Shown here: positions 6,054-11,974 of the stretch, piece by piece | How the letters are laid out: every line of letters starts with the position of its first letter | Position numbering within the stretch: the stretch's first letter is position 1 | Source: Bacteroidota bacterium | Lineage (GTDB): Bacteria > Bacteroidota > Bacteroidia > Sphingobacteriales > Sphingobacteriaceae | NCBI GenBank assembly: GCA_013288465.1 | Contig: JABDBT010000078.1 | Location: forward strand, 1 to 11,974 | DNA length: 11,974 nucleotides | Direction: 5' to 3' | Notes under the pieces: model-generated | Databases searched by the model: none | What the model saw: only the letters and a program-made list of their open reading frames with translations | Told to the model about the DNA's origin: nothing | Program-made: the position numbers and the translations under genes

Positions 6054-6162
6054 GTTTAAGGGGGTTGTAGATGTTGTAAGGGTTATAATGGTTGAAGAAG
6101 TTATAAAATAGATACCCGTTTAAAACATTTATAACCTTTACAACTTTTCCAACCTCTGCAAC
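6054..6162. repeat. Facing arrays of 9-bp units (GTTRTAARR), inverted repeat
   Basis: GTT starts at 6064, 6073, 6082, 6091 and 6100, exactly every 9 bases, with a likely extra unit at 6054. Across a short centre (6109-6117) the complementary AAC occurs at 6124, 6133, 6142, 6151 and 6160, again exactly every 9 bases. Units read GTTGTAGAT, GTTGTAAGG, GTTATAATG, GTTGAAGAA and GTTATAAAA on the left. On the right, read on the minus strand, they are GTTGCAGAG, GTTGGAAAA, GTTGTAAAG, GTTATAAAT and GTTTTAAAC. In the fully nested register 32 of 45 positions are complementary. The element begins 3 bases after the DUF58 stop. No T tract follows on the plus side, so it is not an ordinary terminator. Confidence 0.85.
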
Positions 6163-6221
6163 TCAAAAAAAACAAATCAATTCCCCAAACACCGTGTTAC
6201 TAAATAAACACAATTTTTTAT

Positions 6222-7712
6222 ATGAGACTTTCTGTTGAACGAAAACCTATAAGAGTTAATCCCGATCCGAAACGTGTTATTGCCAGGTTCTTTTTTAATG
6301 GGAACGATCGTGCTAAAGAAGTTATTCAACGTGTAATGGGTATAAGCGAAGATGAGGCTTTTGGTATAATCTCGCCTTTATTGCAGGAATACTCCAAACG
6401 CCACAGAAATATAACACGTGTTTTAAACCGCCATTGCAGCAAACTAAAGCCGCTTTTTGCCGAACTGGAGATTGATTTTGATACGCTGACGGTTTACCGT
6501 AAACTGCTTATCGGGTCGTACTTTACCCATGAATATTCCATTGAATCAGCGGCTTTTTTCAACCCCTCTATTATACAAGATCCAGACCAAAGCGAATTAC
6601 AGGAAGGCCAGCGCCGGGTAATTATGAGTTTCAGGGCGGTAGGCGAGGGGCATATCTCCTCTATAACTTTCCGCCGGGCGTTGTTTGATAAGTATAATAA
6701 CATTACGGTATTACCTGCCGGAAACTATATTGACGAGGCCGAAATTGTAAGGAACGCGGTTTACAATAAGAAACTGTTTTTTGATAAAGCGGCCATTACC
6801 CAGATCAACATTGATGTGCTGCATGAGCTGGAATCAAAGCTCGATCATCATTTTGAATACTCCAACCTGCGCCGCATTATTATCGATTCGCAAAAACTAC
6901 AAGAGAGCGATATGAAGAAGCTGGAGTATGATAAAGTGCTATGGCTGGCCGATTCGTATTACGAAATTGTATTTTCGTTAGATACCGATATATCCGACCG
7001 GGTAATTTTCCCGATATCAGAATATGAGCGCAAAGGTATAGAGGATGCACGTTTTGTAGAGTTTAAACATGATGACGGCAGCTCGGTTTATTACGCTACC
7101 TATACCGCTTATGATGGCGCGCTCATCATGCCCAAGCTGTTGCAAACCAACGATTTTTACAATTTCAAAATAATGCCTTTGTATGGCGCGGGTGCCCAAA
7201 ACAAAAACCTGGCCCTTTTTCCGCGTAAAATAAACGGTAAATATGTAATGATATCGCGTATTGATGGATGCAACAATTACATCATGTACTCGGATAAGAT
7301 AAATATTTGGGAAAATCCCATTTTATTGCAGAAACCCAAATTTACGTGGGAATTTATACAGATTGGCAACTGCGGTTCGCCCATTGAAACGGAGCATGGC
7401 TGGATAATGATAACCCACGGTGTTGGTCCTATGCGCCGGTATGTGCTGGGTGCAAGCTTGTTAAAGCTTGATGACCCGGCAGTTGAAATAGGCAGGTTGG
7501 ATGAGCCGCTGCTTATCCCCAACAGTGAAGAGCGGGAGGGCTATGTGCCCAATGTTATTTACTCGTGCGGCTCAATTATCAATAACAATAAACTCATCAT
7601 TCCCTATGGCCTTTCAGATTATTCAACCTCATTTGCCGAAGTTGACATGGACGAGCTTATCCATAAATTAAAAGGAAAAACCAAAGTAAAGAAGGCTGCC
7701 AAGAAAAGCTAA
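6222..7712 (+). CDS. GH130-family glycoside phosphorylase/hydrolase
   Basis: The 496-residue protein has the five-bladed beta-propeller signature set of GH130. In order these are AAFFNPSI (residues 110-117), MSFRAVGEGHISSITFR (135-151), GIEDARF (272-278), YTAYDG (294-299), KNLALFPRKINGKYVMISRIDG (328-349), GNCGSPIETEHGWIMITHGVG (382-402) and EREGYVPNVIYSCG (437-450). Characterised members use phosphate to cleave beta-mannosides, or are beta-1,2-mannosidases. Which applies cannot be settled from the motifs I can place. An N-terminal helical extension (about residues 1-100) precedes the propeller, and the tail is very Lys-rich (KGKTKVKKAAKKS). There is no signal peptide, so it acts in the cytoplasm. 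Two GT4 glycosyltransferases lie on the other strand 1.5 kb to the right, which suggests a shared mannoside or storage-glycan pathway. I found no clear promoter. Confidence 0.9.
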   Translation: MRLSVERKPIRVNPDPKRVIARFFFNGNDRAKEVIQRVMGISEDEAFGIISPLLQEYSKRHRNITRVLNRHCSKLKPLFAELEIDFDTLTVYRKLLIGSYFTHEYSIESAAFFNPSIIQDPDQSELQEGQRRVIMSFRAVGEGHISSITFRRALFDKYNNITVLPAGNYIDEAEIVRNAVYNKKLFFDKAAITQINIDVLHELESKLDHHFEYSNLRRIIIDSQKLQESDMKKLEYDKVLWLADSYYEIVFSLDTDISDRVIFPISEYERKGIEDARFVEFKHDDGSSVYYATYTAYDGALIMPKLLQTNDFYNFKIMPLYGAGAQNKNLALFPRKINGKYVMISRIDGCNNYIMYSDKINIWENPILLQKPKFTWEFIQIGNCGSPIETEHGWIMITHGVGPMRRYVLGASLLKLDDPAVEIGRLDEPLLIPNSEEREGYVPNVIYSCGSIINNNKLIIPYGLSDYSTSFAEVDMDELIHKLKGKTKVKKAAKKS

Positions 7713-7755
7713 AAAAGAATTTATTTGCAGATTTTAGTAGGTAAGTAAGTTGTTT

Positions 7756-7920
7756 TTATTTCTTCTTGGGTATTGGTAAACCAACTCTTTTCAATGTTTG
7801 CCTTGCCTCTTCTGTCTTTTTTACAAAGTATGGATCATCAGCATAGCTTTTTACCTTGTCACTAACAACAGCACGGCCATATCCTTTTTCAATAATTTCC
7901 TTTTTTACTACGGTCGGCAT
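7756..7920 (-). CDS. Basic 54-residue protein, partner of the DUF6934-like gene
   Basis: This short gene reads MPTVVKKEIIEKGYGRAVVS, then DKVKSYADDPYFVKKTEEAR and QTLKRVGLPIPKKK. By my count it has 14 basic and 7 acidic residues. It has an unusually good ribosome binding site for this group, AAGGAG 8 bases before the ATG, and a perfect promoter just upstream, so it is real despite its size. It starts 41 bases after the stop of the acidic 148-residue gene on the same strand. I do not recognise a named family. The opposite charges and tight linkage suggest the two proteins interact, as in toxin-antitoxin or immunity pairs, but nothing in the sequence shows an activity. No membrane segment or helix-turn-helix is visible. 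Confidence 0.8.
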   Translation of the reverse strand: MPTVVKKEIIEKGYGRAVVSDKVKSYADDPYFVKKTEEARQTLKRVGLPIPKKK

Positions 7921-7948
7921 AATATATCTCCTTATGTTATTTGTCTAT

Positions 7949-7979
7949 CAAATATACCAGTTCATTTCCTTTTTACCAA
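7949..7979 (-). promoter_or_regulatory. Promoter of the 54-residue gene (TTG-N20-TATATTTG)
   Basis: On the minus strand TTG (7979-7977) and TATATTTG (7956-7949) are 20 bases apart, a full match to the Bacteroidota consensus. The -33 box lies inside the last codons of the upstream gene. Transcription would begin near 7943, leaving a short leader with AAGGAG. This allows the small gene to be expressed independently of its neighbour. Confidence 0.75.
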
Positions 7980-8408
7980 GAAAGCATCATAATTGACATT
8001 CCTTTGAAATTGATGCCAGTTGTCTTCCTTTAACCCATAAACCTCAAAATATAAACCAATTTCTTCCCATAATCCGGCTATACCCATTTGATATAACCTG
8101 GTTCTTGATGGAGTACTTCCGGCAGCATAGATATAATAATTGCCGTAATGATCAGTAAAATCAATAATGGTATTGGCTACAGTAGCAAGTACCATATCTC
8201 TGTCTTCATTATTAGTTACAACGCTATCGTCAATAACACTTGTATCCTCACTTGTATCTCCGAAACCTAAATTATAAGCCGGTGGCTCCTGACCGGGAAT
8301 CTTAGTAAAGCGGACAACTTTCTTTATTTTTCCTTTGGGGCCTTCGCTGTAAAACTCATAATCCTGAAAGTCATTGTTTGAAAAATAAATATAGTGCTCT
8401 AAGTTCAT
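7962..8408 (-). CDS. DUF6934-like protein of unknown function
   Basis: The 148-residue protein starts MNLEHYIYFSNNDFQDYEFY. It contains EGPKGKIKKVVRFTKI, YNLGFGD, VLATVANTIIDFTDHY and AAGSTPSRTRLYQMGI, and ends YDAFLVKRK. This order of blocks matches, from memory, the Bacteroidota family DUF6934, whose role is not known to me. The GSTPSRTRLY block (residues 97-106) and the acidic middle (GDTSEDTSVIDDSVV) are the most distinctive parts. It has no signal peptide or membrane segment. By my count it carries about 22 acidic and 14 basic residues, opposite to the small basic protein encoded 41 bases downstream. The two form a compact cassette inserted between the GH130 and GT4 genes. A -7 element (8452-8445) precedes it. 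Confidence 0.7.
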   Translation of the reverse strand: MNLEHYIYFSNNDFQDYEFYSEGPKGKIKKVVRFTKIPGQEPPAYNLGFGDTSEDTSVIDDSVVTNNEDRDMVLATVANTIIDFTDHYGNYYIYAAGSTPSRTRLYQMGIAGLWEEIGLYFEVYGLKEDNWHQFQRNVNYDAFLVKRK

Positions 8409-8444
8409 ACTATTGAAGTTCTACAATTGATATTGTTAGGTTTC

Positions 8445-8452
8445 CAAACTTA
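8445..8452 (-). promoter_or_regulatory. -7 element for the DUF6934-like gene
   Basis: The minus strand reads TAAGTTTG, an exact TAnnTTTG match, with the ATG 36 bases beyond. The nearest TTG upstream is 26 bases away, longer than usual, so this is a moderate candidate. Confidence 0.5.
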
Positions 8453-8576
8453 ACAAATTCCTTTAAAATTAGTTACTACAAAGCTTGTTCTATGTGATAT
8501 TACTATAGCGGTTCTAAACATAAATAGATGTTATTCTTTACTGTTGTAGTAAATAATAGACGGAATTATACCCGTG

Positions 8577-8657
8577 GATAAACAGCCCTGATCTTATTCA
8601 ATACTTATTAATTGCCGTTTGATAACAATGAGCCCTATTTGATAAATTTGCAGCCCT
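8577..8657 (+). repeat. Three GATAA...AGCCCT repeats over the promoter of the orphan gene
   Basis: GATAA followed within a few bases by AGCCCT occurs at 8577-8589, 8621-8636 and 8641-8657. The last two are about 20 bases apart, near two helical turns, and span the -33 to -7 interval of the promoter. This placement is what an operator for a repressor or activator would show. Confidence 0.5.
8618..8650 (+). promoter_or_regulatory. Promoter of the orphan gene (TTTG-N21-TAAATTTG)
   Basis: TTTG at 8618-8621 and TAAATTTG at 8643-8650 are separated by 21 bases, a full consensus match. Transcription would start near 8657, leaving a leader of about 95 bases before the ATG at 8751. The leader shows only short complementary pieces such as TAGCC and GGCTA. 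Confidence 0.7.
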
Positions 8658-8750
8658 TTGGCATAGCCATTGTTTAGTAAATAGCGAAGCCTTATCTGGC
8701 TAATAACGTGGGTATTACAAAATAATATATGACGCAAATTTATTAAAGCA

Positions 8751-9185
8751 ATGGATCACTTTAGAGAAATAAAAAACAACCTGTCGTGGCATAATGAAGG
8801 CAAATTTGAGGTTGAGCTGATTAACGGTATAATAACAAAACTTAATTTTTGTGAACCCGGAAAAGGCCCCCATGATACAGGTAAATGCCTTACCTCAACC
8901 AACTTTAAATATCTGCAAGCGGTATATACCAGCCTGGGCGACCTGTTTGCTTTTATCGAGGAAGAAAACAAACGATTGGGTTACAGTTATGCACGTGCAG
9001 ATGAATCTACGGCGTATCAACTAAAGGAAGATAAGGAAGAGGCCTATACCATTCCTGCCGAAACCAAGTTGAGGCCATTAATAAACTATGACCACCAGCC
9101 TGAGTTATCAAACACATCAACAGAAAATGTGGGATCGATTTTAGATCAAACACCTAACCAGCAAGATATAGGATTAAGCGCTTAA
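8751..9185 (+). CDS. Hypothetical protein, unknown family
   Basis: The 144-residue protein is soluble and I do not recognise it. Residues 1-75 look folded, with beta-like FEVELINGIITKLNF, a Cys-Gly-rich turn (Cys34, His41, Cys46 in CEPGKGPHDTGKC) and an amphipathic helix NFKYLQAVYTSLGDLFAFIE. From about residue 100 it becomes Pro, Asn, Gln, Ser and Thr-rich and probably disordered. The Cys-His-Cys arrangement could bind metal but may be chance. It has its own consensus promoter and possible operator repeats, and stands alone on its strand. Its stop codon lies inside a 12-bp palindrome that also holds the stop of the convergent GT4 gene. The consensus promoter supports expression, so I consider it a real gene. 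Confidence 0.65.
   Translation: MDHFREIKNNLSWHNEGKFEVELINGIITKLNFCEPGKGPHDTGKCLTSTNFKYLQAVYTSLGDLFAFIEEENKRLGYSYARADESTAYQLKEDKEEAYTIPAETKLRPLINYDHQPELSNTSTENVGSILDQTPNQQDIGLSA
9174..9185. repeat. 12-bp palindrome holding both convergent stop codons
   Basis: TTAAGCGCTTAA is its own reverse complement. Read on either strand it encodes Leu-Ser-Ala-stop, so both convergent proteins end in LSA from the same 12 bases. Confidence 0.9.
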
Positions 9186-10181
9186 CACCTGTTTATAAAG
9201 TTTCAAGTAATCATCCACCATTTTATCGCACGAGAATTGCGCGGTGGCCCAGCTACAGCAATCTTTACGATTGATATTTTTAATTTGACCTACCGCTTCT
9301 GCCGCTTCCTCAATCGTATTCACTAAAAAACCCGTTTCTTTATCTTTGATCAGTTCGGGCATCGATCCGCGATTAAAAGCGATAACCGGAGTGCCGCAAA
9401 GCATGGCCTCGGCAACACTAAGCCCAAAAGGTTCGTTAAAGTTTATAGGATGCAGCAGGGCTAAGGCGTCGCCCAATAAAGTATTTCTTTTTTCGGGGCC
9501 GGCACTACCTATGTATTCAATTTGATCGTTTAGCTGCGGTTCTATTTTTTCTTTAAAATAACTTTCGTCCTGCACAATCCCGGCTATCAATAATTTGCGA
9601 CCACTTTTTTTGGCTATTTCAATTGATTCGGCTGTGCCCTTATCCGGGTGTATGCGCCCGAAGTATAAAAGGTACTCTCCGGGTTGCTCATTAAAATCAA
9701 AGTGATTTGTATCCAGACCATTATAAACCGTGGCTAAATAATCAAGTTCGGGGCTACGGTCCGAATTGCTGATGGACACATAATGTCCTGTGGCATTATA
9801 CTTTTTATAAACCGGTATTATCTTAGGCGATGAAAACCCATGTATGGTGGTTATAATAGGTGTATTAGTTAACCCTGAATAGGTAAGCGGCAAAAAATCA
9901 AAGTTGTTATGGATCAGGTCAAAGCTGCCTGCTTTTTCCATCAGGTTGCTGATATGTAAACACTCCAGCACCTTGGCATCGTGTGTGCGGTCTTCTTCAT
10001 ATCCTTTTTCACAAACAAATTCCAGTTTACCAGCTGTGATCGAGTCGCCGGTTGCAAACAGGGTTACGTCAATGCCCCGCTTTATCAAACCTTCGGCAAT
10101 GTTAGAGGCAACCTGCTCCCACGGCCCATAATGCCTTGGTGGTGTGCGCCAGGCTACCGGAGATAATACGGCTACTTTCAT
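9174..10181 (-). CDS. GT4-family glycosyltransferase
   Basis: The 335-residue protein is a GT-B fold retaining glycosyltransferase. The N-terminal domain has MKVAVLSPVAWRTPPRHYGP with the acceptor-side loop, and HNNFDFLP and TTIHGF segments. The C-terminal domain has YNGLDTNHF, YFGRIHPDKG (residues 173-182) and NEPFGLSVAEAMLCGTPVIA (249-268). The E-x7-E pair is Glu250/Glu258, as in catalytically competent GT4 enzymes, followed by GSMPEL. It would transfer a sugar from a nucleotide donor to a cytoplasmic or lipid-linked acceptor; donor and acceptor cannot be read. The ATG overlaps the stop of the upstream gene as ATGA, so the two are translated together. A GH130 enzyme is nearby. Its 3' end overlaps the convergent orphan gene by 12 bases. 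Confidence 0.92.
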   Translation of the reverse strand: MKVAVLSPVAWRTPPRHYGPWEQVASNIAEGLIKRGIDVTLFATGDSITAGKLEFVCEKGYEEDRTHDAKVLECLHISNLMEKAGSFDLIHNNFDFLPLTYSGLTNTPIITTIHGFSSPKIIPVYKKYNATGHYVSISNSDRSPELDYLATVYNGLDTNHFDFNEQPGEYLLYFGRIHPDKGTAESIEIAKKSGRKLLIAGIVQDESYFKEKIEPQLNDQIEYIGSAGPEKRNTLLGDALALLHPINFNEPFGLSVAEAMLCGTPVIAFNRGSMPELIKDKETGFLVNTIEEAAEAVGQIKNINRKDCCSWATAQFSCDKMVDDYLKLYKQVLSA

Positions 10182-11974
10182 TTAGCAGTTTCCAGCCATT
10201 TATCGCCCACCTTGTTGTACTCATATTCAAGCTCAAATGCCTTTAACACCGTTAAATGTGCTATTAAATAGGCTAAGGTGCTTTCGGCGCCCTGGTTACG
10301 GTTAATACCGGTTGGCAGCAAGCCATCACAACAGCCTTTGGTTTCATGGTCGTATAAAGGTGCGCGTAAAGTATTTTCGCCTAGAAACCATCGGTAGCAT
10401 AAAAACATTTTCTCAATATACTCCGGCTTGCGGAATGTTTGGTAAGCCTGAAAATGCATCAGCACCATAGCCATAGTTTCAATAGCTTGTTGGTCAAAAA
10501 CAGGGAATACGCCGCCACGATAATGCCAGCCATCATTGCCTATAGGGCTTAAGTAGCCGTTACTCAAGGTTAGTTTATCTAAAAAGGCCATTGTTTTTAA
10601 CGCTATCTTTTTAACCTTTTCGTCGCCGGTAATCTCGCACGAGTGTAACAACGCCAATGGCAATATGGCATTGTCATAAGTCATTTTTTCTTCAAACCAA
10701 TCCCAGTCTTCGGCGTGTGTGTGTTCATAAGCATCCATTAATTGCCGGGTTAACCTGGTCATTTCATTAACCATGCCTTCGTCGGTAGCAAAAACCTTTA
10801 AGTACATACTAATTCCTATAATGGTATTAGCCATTCCGCGCAGGTGATGTAAGGTTTTAAAATGGGGGAACGACTTATGGAATATCTCGGTAGCAAATTC
10901 GCGGTACGAATTGCTGGAAGTGCAGCCAATTAAATAACCCAATGCCCAAATGGTACGCCCAAATGAATCTTCCGATCCCACTTCATCTAAATATTGCCGG
11001 TTAAAACTCAGGAAGTTGCGGAAGTTTCCATCCTCGGTTTGCATATAATGGATGTAACTTAAATATATAGGCAGCAATTCAAATGCCTCCTTACTGTTAC
11101 TGCGCTCATAAGCCATTAATGCCATTATCAACGCCCTGGCATTATCATCCAAACAGTAGCCCTCCTTTAGATTGGGTATGCCATATTTGGCATGTTGAAC
11201 AATGCCGGTATCATCGGTTAAGCGTAATACGTGCGTTAAACTAAATTTGGGCATTATCTCGGGGTCAACAATGCTGTTTTTTAATATCTTATCCCTAAAA
11301 TCATGCTCAAAGCACGCTTCCTGCGCAATCTTAATAAATTCAGCACCTATTACCGGCCAGCGTAAATGCAGGCCATATTCGTAGGCGTTTTCTTTTAATT
11401 CGGCAAGTGCATCTTCGTTATCCAATAATTCAATAATAATATTGCCTAATTCATCCGAGTTTTTAAAATCAAACAACCTGCCGCGTTTATGCGCCAATAG
11501 TTCGGTGGCATGCCAGTAAGGGGTTGAAACTACAGCAGCCCCTGCACCCACCGCGTACGATAAAGTACCGCTGGTTATCTGCGCCTCATTTAAATAAGGC
11601 GTAACATAAATTTCGCAGGCCGTTAAATAGTGTATCAGTTCTTCCTCGGCAACAAATTTATTAACGAAACTGAGGTTTTGCGATACGCCCAACTGTGCGG
11701 CCAGCGTTTTTAAATGGTCCCTGTATTCCTCGCCCGAGCTTTTTATAACCCCCGGGTGCGTATTGCCTAATACCACGTACATCACATCAGGGTGCTTTTC
11801 CACTATCTTAGGTAAGGCCCTTACAACAGTTTCCAAACCTTTATTGCGGCTTATTAAACCAAATGTTAGCAACACCCGGCGGTTTTTAAATGGGGTTAAG
11901 CTTTTTACCGGATTAACTTCGGGTGCTTCCAGATCGGGGACGCCGTGTTCAATTATCTGTATTTTTTCAACCGG
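10178..11974 (-). CDS. GT4 glycosyltransferase fused to a glycosidase-like domain, 5' end beyond window
   Basis: The frame is open for 598 codons and runs off the right edge, so the true start is outside. A GTG at 11873-11875 is internal: the preceding codons encode KIQIIEHGVPDLE, a typical GT4 linker motif, then a smooth transition to VLLTFGLISRNKG. Residues about 1-235 (visible numbering) are a GT4 C-terminal domain with EAQITSGTLSYAVGAGAAVV. The usual second Glu of E-x7-E is absent there. From about 245 the protein changes to a helical domain with HVLRLTDDTGIVQHAKYG, GYCLDDNARAL (272-282) and SFGRTIWALGYLIG. The helical repeats and DDNARA motif suggest an (alpha/alpha)6 barrel, as in some glycosidases. 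It is the upstream partner of the second GT4 gene, with a 4-base ATGA overlap. Confidence 0.85.
   Translation of the reverse strand, partial: PVEKIQIIEHGVPDLEAPEVNPVKSLTPFKNRRVLLTFGLISRNKGLETVVRALPKIVEKHPDVMYVVLGNTHPGVIKSSGEEYRDHLKTLAAQLGVSQNLSFVNKFVAEEELIHYLTACEIYVTPYLNEAQITSGTLSYAVGAGAAVVSTPYWHATELLAHKRGRLFDFKNSDELGNIIIELLDNEDALAELKENAYEYGLHLRWPVIGAEFIKIAQEACFEHDFRDKILKNSIVDPEIMPKFSLTHVLRLTDDTGIVQHAKYGIPNLKEGYCLDDNARALIMALMAYERSNSKEAFELLPIYLSYIHYMQTEDGNFRNFLSFNRQYLDEVGSEDSFGRTIWALGYLIGCTSSNSYREFATEIFHKSFPHFKTLHHLRGMANTIIGISMYLKVFATDEGMVNEMTRLTRQLMDAYEHTHAEDWDWFEEKMTYDNAILPLALLHSCEITGDEKVKKIALKTMAFLDKLTLSNGYLSPIGNDGWHYRGGVFPVFDQQAIETMAMVLMHFQAYQTFRKPEYIEKMFLCYRWFLGENTLRAPLYDHETKGCCDGLLPTGINRNQGAESTLAYLIAHLTVLKAFELEYEYNKVGDKWLETAK

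Larger units (their letters stand above)
8409..8750. other. Divergent intergenic region, 342 bases without a gene
   Basis: I see no coding region here. It holds a -7 element for the DUF6934-like gene at its left and, at its right, a direct-repeat cluster and a promoter for the orphan gene. The remainder (about 8455-8570) is AT-rich with no repeat or RNA structure that I can support. Confidence 0.6.

Noticed and set aside
5010..6162. The 7-bp and 9-bp arrays as CRISPR repeats
   Set aside because: Units are far too short, there are no unique spacers, and no cas genes are present.
6054..6162. The nonamer element as the DUF58 transcription terminator
   Set aside because: No T tract follows on the plus strand, and the stem is long and imperfect with a run of A after it.
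7798..7992. Plus-strand open frame of 64 codons
   Set aside because: It is antisense to the small basic gene and its promoter, with a composition typical of a shadow frame.
8660..8750. Riboswitch or structured RNA in the leader of the orphan gene
   Set aside because: Only short complementary pieces (TAGCC/GGCTA) are visible and no known aptamer core was recognised.
11873..11875. GTG as the start of the fusion glycosyltransferase
   Set aside because: The frame is open upstream to the window edge and encodes a typical GT4 motif there.

Overview
The window looks like chromosomal DNA of a Bacteroidota bacterium, most likely Sphingobacteriaceae (Mucilaginibacter or Pedobacter type). Several genes are preceded by the Bacteroidota promoter pattern TTG/TTTG-N19-21-TAnnTTTG rather than -35/-10 boxes, Shine-Dalgarno sites are mostly absent, and gene families such as the DUF6934-like protein and the GH130/GT4 set are typical of that group. 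The genus is inference from style, not from a marker gene.

Left part (1-3988), accessory and AT-rich at both ends. It opens with the tail of an antitoxin gene overlapping a complete MazF/PemK-type toxin. A minus-strand pair follows: an ABC ATPase and a large polytopic membrane protein, probably one ABC exporter. Next is a minus-strand RelE-type toxin with a small antitoxin partner. Then comes a short decayed copy of the same antitoxin tail that opens the window, and a small three-helix membrane protein.

Middle part (3989-6221). A thioredoxin gene has its own promoter and a long hairpin terminator shared with the convergent gene for a GyrI-like effector-binding protein. Divergent from that gene is a DUF58 (von Willebrand A-like) protein. 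The DUF58 gene is bracketed by two unusual elements. Upstream is an array of 7-bp units (TCTTGNN) facing its inverted copy; downstream is an array of 9-bp units (GTTRTAARR) facing its inverted copy. Their architecture is the same but unit length and sequence differ.

Right part (6222-11974). A GH130-type glycosidase/phosphorylase on the plus strand and two GT4 glycosyltransferases on the minus strand probably form a glycan synthesis and turnover locus. The second transferase is fused to a putative (alpha/alpha)6 glycosidase-like domain and runs off the right edge. Between them sits a two-gene minus-strand cassette: a DUF6934-like acidic protein and a basic 54-residue protein with its own promoter and a strong ribosome binding site. 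There is also an orphan plus-strand gene of unknown function whose stop codon lies in a 12-bp palindrome shared with the convergent glycosyltransferase. The small cassette and the facing-repeat elements are the least explained content. No rRNA, tRNA, CRISPR array or transposase was seen.
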